Of a DNA stretch of 64,000 nucleotides, positions 1-7,706 are shown one piece after another; within the stretch, counting starts at the first letter, position 1; each line of letters begins with the position of its first letter. Under the pieces are notes generated by a model that was given only the letters and a program-made list of their open reading frames with translations, was not told the origin of the DNA and did not search any database. The DNA comes from Allobosea sp. BK604 (GTDB lineage Bacteria > Pseudomonadota > Alphaproteobacteria > Rhizobiales > Beijerinckiaceae). The DNA is taken from NCBI RefSeq assembly GCF_004341515.1, contig NZ_SLZF01000005.1, positions 124,001 to 188,000 of the forward strand. The letters run 5' to 3'. A program made the position numbers and the translations under genes.

Positions 1-1410
1 ATCGAGACCGACCCGACCGACAAGAGCAAGATCCTGCCCGGCCTGGCGACGAGCTGGACCGTGAGCGACGACCGCCAGACCCTCACCTTCAAGCTGCGCG
101 ACGGGATCAAGTTCCAGTCCGGCAACCCTTTGACGGCCGAGGACGTGGTCTGGTCGTTCCGCCGTATCCTCCAGCTCAATCTCGGCCAGGCGACCTTCTG
201 GAAGAGCTTCGGCTTCACCGCCGACAACGTCACCCAGCTGGTCACCGCGCCCGATCCGCTCACCGTCGAGATCAAGCTGCCGGCGCCGACCGATCCGCAG
301 CTGATGCTCTACAACCTCACGATGGGCGGCGCAGTCGCCGTCGATCGCAAGCTCGTCGCCCAGCACGAGAAGGACGGCGATCGCGGCGCCGCCTGGCTCA
401 AGACCAACAGCGCCGGCTCCGGCGCCTTCAAGCTGCAGAACTGGCAGCCCAACAACACGCTCGTCCTGGAGCGCAACGCCGATTACTGGCGCGGCGCGCC
501 CAAGATGCGTCGTGTGATCTACCGCCACCTGCCGGAATCACAGGCGCAGCGCCTGGCCATCGAGCGCGGCGACATCGACATCGCGATGACGATGAACGCC
601 ACCGATATCGGCGCGCTCAAGGACAACAAGAATGTCCAGATCGAGAGCACGGTGATGGGCACCGTCTACTATCTCGGCGCCAGCATGAAGGACCCCAAAT
701 TCGCCGACAAGCGCGTGCGTCTCGCGCTGCGCCATCTCGTCGACTATGACGGCATCAACAACACGCTGATGCCCTATTACGGCATCAAGCACCTGCGCCC
801 GATCCAGAAGAAGGCGATGGGCTCCCTGCCCGACCCGGACTACAAGCTCGACGTCCCCAAGGCCAAGCAGCTCCTCGCCGAGGCCGGCTATCCGAACGGC
901 TTCAAGACGACGCTGCGCGTCCTCTCCGACGCGCCTTTCCCGAGCGTCGCCGCCGCGATGCAGAGCACGATGGCCCAGGCCGGGATCGACGCCCAGATCC
1001 TGATGGGCAATGGCGAGCAGGTCTACGGCGCCATGCGCAAGCGCGAGTTCGAGCTGATCATCGGGCTGGGCGGCGGCGGCAGCGACCCGCATCCGCATTC
1101 CAACCTGCGCAGCCAGATCTTCAACCCCGACAACAGCGACGAGGCCAAGATGTCGGCGTTCCAGGGCTGGCGGGCGGCCTTCCACAGCCCTGAGCTCAAC
1201 AAGGACATCGAGACGGCGCTGCTCGAGCGCGATCCCGAGAAGCAGAAGAGCATGTACGAGGACATCCAGCGCAAGGTCGAGGATGTCGTGCCCGCGCTGC
1301 AGCCCTTCTCGCAGGTGGTCATCACCAACGTCGTCGCCAAGGACGTCCAGGGCTACCGCTTCCACCCCGGCTACACGACCCGCTTCAGGGACGTCGCCAA
1401 AGCGCGCTGA
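1..1410 (+). CDS. ABC transporter substrate-binding protein, family 5 (dipeptide/oligopeptide type), 5' truncated
   Basis: Periplasmic binding protein that would deliver a peptide or similar solute to the permeases encoded next. The frame is open from base 1, so the start and signal peptide lie outside the window; 469 residues are visible against a family length of about 520-540. Family marks are a PLTAEDVVWSF stretch near residue 45, the SGAFKLQNWQ motif and a RNADYWRG motif near residue 160, as in the SBP_bac_5 fold. It is followed 50 bp later by the inner-membrane permease gene on the same strand, as in dpp/opp operons. Substrate cannot be read from sequence; the downstream dehydrogenase and dehydratase suggest it may not be a peptide. 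Confidence 0.93.
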   Translation: METDPTDKSKILPGLATSWTVSDDRQTLTFKLRDGIKFQSGNPLTAEDVVWSFRRILQLNLGQATFWKSFGFTADNVTQLVTAPDPLTVEIKLPAPTDPQLMLYNLTMGGAVAVDRKLVAQHEKDGDRGAAWLKTNSAGSGAFKLQNWQPNNTLVLERNADYWRGAPKMRRVIYRHLPESQAQRLAIERGDIDIAMTMNATDIGALKDNKNVQIESTVMGTVYYLGASMKDPKFADKRVRLALRHLVDYDGINNTLMPYYGIKHLRPIQKKAMGSLPDPDYKLDVPKAKQLLAEAGYPNGFKTTLRVLSDAPFPSVAAAMQSTMAQAGIDAQILMGNGEQVYGAMRKREFELIIGLGGGGSDPHPHSNLRSQIFNPDNSDEAKMSAFQGWRAAFHSPELNKDIETALLERDPEKQKSMYEDIQRKVEDVVPALQPFSQVVITNVVAKDVQGYRFHPGYTTRFRDVAKAR

Positions 1411-1460
1411 GACGCGTCCAAGGACGCAGACAGCCCGCAGCATCTAGTCGGACGCTGATC

Positions 1461-2549
1461 ATGACTGAGGCCACCAAGTCGCTGCGCGCGGGAACCGGGA
1501 CGATGCGCCCCGGCCCCGCGTCCCTGCCGGCCGTTTCCCTGAAGCTCTGGCAGGCGGCGAAGTTCGTCGGCGGCATCGCCCTGACGATCCTGTGCCTGAT
1601 GGCGCTGACCTTCTTCATCGGCCGCGTCATGCCCGCGGACCCGGCCCTGCACATTGTCGGCCAGGACGCGGACCAGGAAACCTACCGCATGGTCTATGAG
1701 CGGCTGGGCCTCGACCAGCCGATCATCGTGCAGTTCTGGCGCTATCTGGTGCAGCTCGCGAGCGGCGATTTCGGCGTCGCGCTGCTGACCGGCCGGCCGG
1801 TCATCGACGACATCGCCCGCGTCTTCCCCGCCACGATCGAGCTCGCCACGTTCAGCATCATCTTCGGCGCCGGGATCGGGATCCCGCTCGGCGTCGTCGC
1901 GGCCGTGAACAAGGGCAAGTGGATCGACCATCTCGTCCGGCTGATCAGCCTGACCGGACACTCGATCCCGATCTTCTGGCTGGGGATGATGGGGCTCGTG
2001 GTCTTCTACGGCTGGCTCGGCTGGCTCGGCGGCCCGGGCGAGGTCGACGTGTTCTACAACGACATGGTCGAGAGCCGCACCGGCATGCTGCTGATCGACT
2101 CCCTGATCGCCGGCGAGATGGACGTCTTCTGGAATGCGGTCAGCCACATCATCCTGCCCGCCTCGGTGCTCGGCTATTCCTCGATGGCCTATATCAGCCG
2201 GATGACGCGCAGCTTCATGCTGGCGCAGCTCAACCAGGAATACCTGATCACCGCCCGCGTCAAAGGCCTTTCCGAGAGCAACGTCATCTGGCGCCATGTC
2301 TTCCGCAACATCCGCGTCCAGCTCGTCACCATCGTCGCGCTGACCTATGGCAGCCTGCTCGAAGGCGCAGTGCTGGTCGAGAAGGTCTTCGCCTGGCCGG
2401 GCTTCGGCCAGTACCTGACCAACAACCTGCTTTTCGGCGACATGAACGCGATCATGCTCTGCGTCACGCTGGTCGGAATCATCTTCATCGGACTGAACAT
2501 CCTGTCCGACGCGCTCTATCGCGTCTTCGATCCGAGGACCCGGACATGA
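1461..2549 (+). CDS. ABC transporter permease, DppB-like
   Basis: Inner-membrane permease subunit of the family 5 importer, 362 residues. The N-terminal tail of about 35 residues is longer than usual and is followed by a first membrane segment around residues 36-56. More hydrophobic segments follow near 130, 165, 230, 285 and 335. The cytoplasmic EAA loop that docks on the ATPase is visible as YLITARVKGLSESNVIWRH near residue 265. The stop overlaps the start of the next gene as ATGA, which indicates translational coupling inside one operon. Confidence 0.93.
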   Translation: MTEATKSLRAGTGTMRPGPASLPAVSLKLWQAAKFVGGIALTILCLMALTFFIGRVMPADPALHIVGQDADQETYRMVYERLGLDQPIIVQFWRYLVQLASGDFGVALLTGRPVIDDIARVFPATIELATFSIIFGAGIGIPLGVVAAVNKGKWIDHLVRLISLTGHSIPIFWLGMMGLVVFYGWLGWLGGPGEVDVFYNDMVESRTGMLLIDSLIAGEMDVFWNAVSHIILPASVLGYSSMAYISRMTRSFMLAQLNQEYLITARVKGLSESNVIWRHVFRNIRVQLVTIVALTYGSLLEGAVLVEKVFAWPGFGQYLTNNLLFGDMNAIMLCVTLVGIIFIGLNILSDALYRVFDPRTRT

Positions 2550-3451
2550 CGCATGGTGTCTCCCAGGGATCGGGTACGATGACGCGCGCGCGCGGCGGCA
2601 AGGGGGCGGTCATGCTCGGGCGCCTCGGCGCGGCGCTGCGGCACTTCCTCGGCAATCCCCTCGCGACGCTCGGGCTCGCGGTCATCCTGCTGCTGGTGCT
2701 GGTCGCGATCTTCGCGCCCTGGATCGCGACGCACGACCCGATCACGCAGAATCTCGCCAACGCGCTGAAGCCGCCATCGGCCGCCAATTGGTTCGGCACC
2801 GACGAGCTCGGCCGCGACATCTACAGCCGCATCATCTACGGCTCCCGCGTCACGCTTTATATCGTCGCGCTGGTCACCGTCGTGGTCGGCCCGATCGGGC
2901 TCGCCGTAGGCGTGGTCGCCGGCTATTTCGGCGGCCTGACCGATGGCATCCTCATGCGCATCACCGACATCTTCCTGTCGGTGCCCGGCCTCGTCCTGAC
3001 GCTGGCCTTCGTCGCGGCGCTCGGCCCGGGCCTGGGCAACGCGGTCATCGCGATCGCCCTCACCTCCTGGCCGCCGATCGCGCGCCTGGCGCGGGCCGAG
3101 ACGCTGATGATCCGCTCGGCCGACTATATCGCGGCGGTGCAGCTCCAGGGCGCCTCCTCGCTCCGCGTCATCACGCGCCATGTCGTGCCGATGTGCATCC
3201 TCTCCGTCATCGTCCGGCTCACGCTGAACATGGCGACGATCATCCTGACCGCGGCCGGTCTCGGCTTCCTCGGGCTCGGCGCCCAGCCGCCGACACCGGA
3301 ATGGGGCGTCATGACCTCGACCGGGCGCGAATACATGCTCGACCATTGGTGGCTCGTCACCATGCCCGGCCTGGCGATCCTTTTGGTCAGCCTCTCGTTC
3401 AACCTGTTCGGCGACGGGCTGCGCGACATCCTGGACCCCCGCAATGAGTGA
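2546..3451 (+). CDS. ABC transporter permease, DppC-like
   Basis: Second permease subunit of the importer, 301 residues from the ATG that overlaps the preceding stop. The frame is open further upstream, but ATGA coupling and normal family length support this start; an internal ATG at 2580 is an alternative. The hallmark DppC/OppC_N motif GTDELGRDIYSRIIYGSR lies near residue 90, and the EAA loop is DYIAAVQLQGASSLRVITRH near residue 195. About six membrane segments are visible. Its end overlaps the ATPase gene by 8 bases. Confidence 0.93.
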   Translation: MTHGVSQGSGTMTRARGGKGAVMLGRLGAALRHFLGNPLATLGLAVILLLVLVAIFAPWIATHDPITQNLANALKPPSAANWFGTDELGRDIYSRIIYGSRVTLYIVALVTVVVGPIGLAVGVVAGYFGGLTDGILMRITDIFLSVPGLVLTLAFVAALGPGLGNAVIAIALTSWPPIARLARAETLMIRSADYIAAVQLQGASSLRVITRHVVPMCILSVIVRLTLNMATIILTAAGLGFLGLGAQPPTPEWGVMTSTGREYMLDHWWLVTMPGLAILLVSLSFNLFGDGLRDILDPRNE

Positions 3452-4319
3452 TCAACAGGCTCCCGAGGCAGCGCCGCTGCTCGACATCAAGGACCTCTCG
3501 GTCCGCTTCGGCGCGCGCGGCGGCGGCGTCCACGCGGTACGCGGCGTCTCCTTCGATGTCGGACGCGAGCGCGTGGCCATTGTCGGCGAATCCGGCTCCG
3601 GCAAGTCGACCGTCGGCCGCTCGATCCTGCGGTTGCACTCAGCCAAGACCGAGGTGACCGCGACCGCCCTGCGCTTCGCCGGCACCGACCTGCTGAGCCT
3701 CTCCGAGAAGCAGATGCGCGCGATCCGCGGGCGCCGCATCTCGATGATCATGCAGGACCCGAAATATGCGCTGAATCCGGTCATGACCGTCGGCGAGCAA
3801 CTCGCGGAGGCCTTCGTCGCCCATGGCGAGATCAGCCGGCGCGAGGCGCGCGAGCGCTCGCTCGAGATGTTAGAGGCCGTGCGCATCCGCGATCCCCGCC
3901 GCGTCTTCGACCAATATCCGCACCAGATCTCGGGCGGCATGGGCCAGCGCGTCATGATCGCGATGATGCTCGCGCCCGAGCCCGACCTGATCATCGCCGA
4001 CGAGCCGACCTCGGCGCTCGACGTCACCGTGCGGCTGCAGGTGCTGGCGGTGCTCGACGATCTCGTGGCGAAGCGCGGCCTCGGCCTGCTCTTCATCAGC
4101 CATGACCTGAACCTGGTCGCCACGTTCTGCGACCGCATCCTGGTGATGTTCGCCGGCCAGATCGTCGAGTCGATCGCCTCCGCCGATCTCGCGAACGCGG
4201 CCCATCCCTATACGCGGGGCCTGCTCGACGCCGTGCCGAAGCTCGAGGCACCGCGCGAGCGCCTGCCCGTGCTGCGGCGCGATCCCGCCTGGTTCCAGTC
4301 GGGGGCGCAAGCGTCATGA
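3444..4319 (+). CDS. ABC transporter ATP-binding protein, DppD-like
   Basis: First of two ATPases that power the importer, 291 residues. Walker A is GESGSGKST near residue 50. The signature is ISGGMGQRV, a variant of LSGGQ in which Gln is Met-Gly. Walker B is LIIADEPTSALD, and the switch His is in FISHDLNLV. A C-terminal HPYTRGLLDAVPKLE stretch is the oligopeptide-transport C-terminal motif, which normally carries an Fe-S-binding or regulatory region; here it is short. It overlaps both neighbours, consistent with a single mRNA. Confidence 0.92.
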   Translation: MSDQQAPEAAPLLDIKDLSVRFGARGGGVHAVRGVSFDVGRERVAIVGESGSGKSTVGRSILRLHSAKTEVTATALRFAGTDLLSLSEKQMRAIRGRRISMIMQDPKYALNPVMTVGEQLAEAFVAHGEISRREARERSLEMLEAVRIRDPRRVFDQYPHQISGGMGQRVMIAMMLAPEPDLIIADEPTSALDVTVRLQVLAVLDDLVAKRGLGLLFISHDLNLVATFCDRILVMFAGQIVESIASADLANAAHPYTRGLLDAVPKLEAPRERLPVLRRDPAWFQSGAQAS

Positions 4320-5101
4320 ATGCGATCAGCGTCGACGAACTGAGCCTGCATTTCGGCCACGGAGCGGCCGCGACCCAGGTGCTGCACGATGTCAGCTTCA
4401 CCGTTGCGCCGGGCGAGGCCTTCGGCCTGGTCGGCGAGTCCGGCTCCGGCAAGTCGACCATCCTGCGCTGCATCGCCAATCTCTACGGCCATTGGTCCGG
4501 CACGATCACGCTGGATGGCCGGCCGGTCGACCGGCGTCCGTCGCGGGAACAGGGCCGCCGCGTGCAGATGGTGTTTCAGGACCCCTATGGCTCGCTGCAT
4601 CCAAGGCACACGGTGAACACCGCCCTGTCCGAGCCGCTGCGCATCCACGGCATCGGCAAGGTGCAGGACCGGGTCGAGCGCATGCTCGTCGATGTCGGCC
4701 TCAGCCCCGATTTCGGCCCGCGCTATCCGCATCAGCTCTCCGGCGGGCAGCGCCAGCGCGTCGCCATTGCCCGCGCCCTGATCACCGAACCGGGCATCCT
4801 CCTGCTCGACGAGCCGACCTCGGCGCTCGACGTCTCCGTCCAGGCCGAGATCCTCAACCTGCTCGCCGACCTGAGGGCGCAGCGCGACCTGACCTACATC
4901 CTGGTCAGCCATGACCTCGGCGTCGTCGCCCATCTCTGCTCGCGGCTCGCCGTGATGCAGTCGGGGCGGATCGTCGAGACCATGACCACGGCGGCGCTGA
5001 TGTCCGGGATCGCGACCGAGCCCTATACGCGGACCCTGATCCAGGCGAGCAAGGGCTATGACCGGGCCCTCGTCGACGAACTGGCGCGGGGCGCGGCATG
5101 A
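4316..5101 (+). CDS. ABC transporter ATP-binding protein, DppF-like
   Basis: Second ATPase of the importer, 261 residues. Walker A GESGSGKST lies near residue 41, the signature is a canonical LSGGQRQRVAIARAL, Walker B is ILLLDEPTSALD and the switch region is VSHDLGVVAHL. It is shorter than a typical DppF (about 320) because the C-terminal extension is reduced. The start overlaps the dppD-like stop as ATGA, and its own stop overlaps the next gene as ATGA, so the small CMD protein that follows is part of the same operon. Confidence 0.92.
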   Translation: MNAISVDELSLHFGHGAAATQVLHDVSFTVAPGEAFGLVGESGSGKSTILRCIANLYGHWSGTITLDGRPVDRRPSREQGRRVQMVFQDPYGSLHPRHTVNTALSEPLRIHGIGKVQDRVERMLVDVGLSPDFGPRYPHQLSGGQRQRVAIARALITEPGILLLDEPTSALDVSVQAEILNLLADLRAQRDLTYILVSHDLGVVAHLCSRLAVMQSGRIVETMTTAALMSGIATEPYTRTLIQASKGYDRALVDELARGAA

Positions 5102-5664
5102 ACCCGAACGACCTCCTGGCGCCACGCCTGCCCTATGCCGACGAAAACGCGCCGGAGGTGGCCGCGCTCGCCGACCGTATCCGCGCCGAACGCGGCGGGC
5201 GCCTGCCGAACCTCTACCGCATGCTGCTGCACAGCCCGGCCCTGGCGCAGGGCTGGCTCGGATTCCTGACCGCGGTCAGGCAGCAATCCAGCCTCGACCC
5301 GGCCCTGCGCGAGCTCGCGATCCTGCGTGTCGCGATCCTCAACCGCTCCCAGCCCGAATACGACGCGCATGTGACCTTCGCCCTCAAGGTCGGGCTGTCG
5401 CAGGACAAGATCGACGCATTGCCGCACTGGACCGGCGCGACCGCCTTCGACGAGCGGGCGCGCGCGGCGCTGGCGCTGGCCGATGCGATGACCCTCGACG
5501 TCCAGGTCTCCGACGAGGCGGTCGCGGAGGTCGTGGCGCGCTTCGGCGAGCAGCAGGCAACCGAGCTCATCATCACCATCGCCGCCTATAACATGACGAC
5601 GCGCTTCCTCGAGGTGCTACAGATTGACCAGGAGGCGGGCCGCCAGGTGCCAAGCGCCGGTTGA
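5098..5664 (+). CDS. Carboxymuconolactone decarboxylase (CMD)-family protein
   Basis: 188-residue all-helical protein of the CMD/AhpD fold. The core LDPALRELAILRVAILNRSQ followed by PEYDAHVTFALKVGLS near residues 60-100 is the CMD signature. The redox CxxC pair of AhpD peroxidase-type members is absent (NRSQPEYDAH in its place), so a peroxidase role is unlikely. Start is fixed by an ATGA overlap with the ATPase gene. Located in a transporter operon before a dehydrogenase and a dehydratase, it probably acts on the imported compound or a derived lactone; the reaction is unknown. Confidence 0.85.
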   Translation: MNPNDLLAPRLPYADENAPEVAALADRIRAERGGRLPNLYRMLLHSPALAQGWLGFLTAVRQQSSLDPALRELAILRVAILNRSQPEYDAHVTFALKVGLSQDKIDALPHWTGATAFDERARAALALADAMTLDVQVSDEAVAEVVARFGEQQATELIITIAAYNMTTRFLEVLQIDQEAGRQVPSAG

Positions 5665-5709
5665 ACCGGCTCCCCTCCCCGCGTGACCCGGAAAGTTCAG
5701 GATATCAGG

Positions 5710-6459
5710 ATGATACGCACAGCCGTCATCACCGGCGCGGCGGGCACCATCGGACGGGCCGCGGCGGCGGCGCTGCTCGGAGCCGGCCGGCGCGTCGTGC
5801 TCGTCGATCGCGACGAGGCGACGCTTCAGCAGGCGCTCGCCTCTCTCGGCTCGGACGAGGTCGAGGCGCTCGCGCTCGACATCGCCAGCCCGGCCGCCGG
5901 CGCGGCGATCCACGAGGCGGTGCTCCGGCGCGGCTGGGAACCGGTCACGATCCTGATCAACAATGCCGGCATCGCGCCCCGTCCCAACGGCGTGACCGCC
6001 TCGGTGATCGAGATCACCCGCGAGACCTGGCAAACGACCTTCGACGTCAACGTCACCGCGCCGCTGTTCCTCGCCCAGCAATTCCTGCCCGGCATGCGCG
6101 AGGCGGGCTGGGGCCGCATCGTCAACATCTCCTCGGCGGCGGCCCGCTTCAAGCCGATCAATGCCGGCCCAGCCTATGTCGCGAGCAAGGCGGCGCTGCT
6201 CGGCCTGACCCGCTCGATCGCCTCCGCCTACGGCCCCGACGGCATCACCTGCAACGCCATCGCGCCCGGGCTGATCCCGACCGCGCTCTCCGGGGAAATC
6301 CCGGCCGAGCGCAAGGAGCAGATCCTGGCTGGAACAGCTGTGCGCCGGCTCGGCAAGCCCGAGGAGGTCGGCGAGACGATCGCCTTCCTGGCCTCGGATG
6401 CCGCCGGCTATATCACCGGCGCCTGCCTCGACGTGAATGGCGGCGCGGGCATGGCCTGA
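5710..6459 (+). CDS. SDR-family NAD(P)-dependent oxidoreductase
   Basis: Short-chain dehydrogenase/reductase of 249 residues. The dinucleotide-binding loop GAAGTIGRAAA is at residues 9-19, with NNAG near residue 84. The catalytic Ser lies in NISSAAARF and YVASK supplies the Tyr and Lys. A C-terminal YITGACLDVNGG is typical of classical SDRs. A GTG nine codons upstream (5683) keeps the frame open; I chose ATG 5710 because it puts the cofactor loop at the usual distance from the N-terminus and has purine-rich sequence before it. It likely oxidises a hydroxy group in the pathway fed by the upstream importer. Confidence 0.9.
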   Translation: MIRTAVITGAAGTIGRAAAAALLGAGRRVVLVDRDEATLQQALASLGSDEVEALALDIASPAAGAAIHEAVLRRGWEPVTILINNAGIAPRPNGVTASVIEITRETWQTTFDVNVTAPLFLAQQFLPGMREAGWGRIVNISSAAARFKPINAGPAYVASKAALLGLTRSIASAYGPDGITCNAIAPGLIPTALSGEIPAERKEQILAGTAVRRLGKPEEVGETIAFLASDAAGYITGACLDVNGGAGMA

Positions 6460-6528
6460 AGCCGCGCCTCAGGGCATCACACTACGGCGCGGGCGCCGTT
6501 GCGACACTGGCTATGGAAGGATCGAGCC

Positions 6529-7617
6529 ATGAAGATCACCGCCGTCACCCTCGAGGAATATCGCTGGCCGCGGGTGAAGCCGATCACCAACGGCAAGCAC
6601 ACCTACACCCATGTCGACTATGCCATCGTCCGCATCGCGACGGATGAGGGCCTGGAGGGCATCGGGCTCGGCAAGGGCGGCATCGTCGAGCGGGCGATCG
6701 TCGAATCGCTGACGCCGTTGCTGATCGGCCAGAATCCGCTGAACGTCGAGCGGCTCTGGAGCACGATGTGGGTGCCCAAGCTGGTCGGGCGCCGCGGCCA
6801 GTCGACGCGCGCGATCTCGGCCATCGATATCGGCCTGTGGGACCTGCGCGGCAAGGCCGCGGGGATGCCGCTGCACACGCTGCTCGGCGGCTATCGTGAC
6901 CGCGTCCCGACCTATGTCGCCGGCGGCTATTACGAAGAGGGCAAGGGTCTGCGCGAACTCGCCGCCGAGATGGAGCAATATGTCTCGCTCGGCGCACGCG
7001 CCGTGAAGATGAAGGTCGGCGGCGTCGCGATCGGCGAGGATGTCGCGCGCGTGAAGGCCGTGCGCGAGGCGATCGGGCCCGAGATCAAGCTGATGGTCGA
7101 CGCCAACTGCGCCTATCGCCATTACGAGGCGATCCAGCTGGCGCGGCGGATCGAGCCGTTCGACATCTTCTGGTTCGAGGAGCCGGTGGCGCCCGACGAT
7201 TATGACGGGCACCGCAAGGTCGTGACCTCGACGGTGATCCCGATCGCGACCGGCGAGAACGAATATACCCGCTACGGCTTCCGCGACCTGATCCGCGCCG
7301 ACGCGGCCGCCATCCTCAACGCCGACGCCAAGATCGTCGGCGGCATCACAGAGTTCATGAAGGTCGCGGCGCTGGCCCAGGCCCACGATCTCGACATCTC
7401 CCCGCACGGCTCGCAGGACGTCCATGTCCATCTCGTGGCGGCGATCCCGAACGGCCTGATCCTCGAATTCTACGGGCCGAGCTTCGACCCGATGTGGGGG
7501 CAGATCTACGAGGATACGATGGCGCTGAACGATGACGGCACCGTCACCGCGCCGTCCGGCCCGGGATTGGGACTGACGCCGAACTGGAAGCATCTGGCGC
7601 CGTACAGGATCGGCTAG
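6529..7617 (+). CDS. Mandelate racemase/muconate lactonizing enzyme family protein (enolase superfamily)
   Basis: 362-residue (beta/alpha)7-beta barrel enzyme that abstracts the alpha proton of a carboxylate, typically a sugar-acid dehydratase or racemase. The catalytic Lys motif is KMKVGG near residue 165, the metal ligands are in LMVDAN, WFEEPV and TGENEY, and the general base His is likely in ISPHGSQD. Start ATG 6529 follows GGAAGGAT, a good ribosome binding site, and is preferred over an in-frame TTG at 6499. It closes the gene run that begins with the importer; with the SDR it suggests catabolism of a hydroxy or sugar acid. Confidence 0.9.
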   Translation: MKITAVTLEEYRWPRVKPITNGKHTYTHVDYAIVRIATDEGLEGIGLGKGGIVERAIVESLTPLLIGQNPLNVERLWSTMWVPKLVGRRGQSTRAISAIDIGLWDLRGKAAGMPLHTLLGGYRDRVPTYVAGGYYEEGKGLRELAAEMEQYVSLGARAVKMKVGGVAIGEDVARVKAVREAIGPEIKLMVDANCAYRHYEAIQLARRIEPFDIFWFEEPVAPDDYDGHRKVVTSTVIPIATGENEYTRYGFRDLIRADAAAILNADAKIVGGITEFMKVAALAQAHDLDISPHGSQDVHVHLVAAIPNGLILEFYGPSFDPMWGQIYEDTMALNDDGTVTAPSGPGLGLTPNWKHLAPYRIG

Positions 7618-7706
7618 GACGTTCGGGCGCGACGCGGCGGGGCGGCACGCCCGCGCCGAGGGAGGGCAGCGCCCCCTGCGTCGACGAGAAGATCGTAAGC
7701 GCTGCG

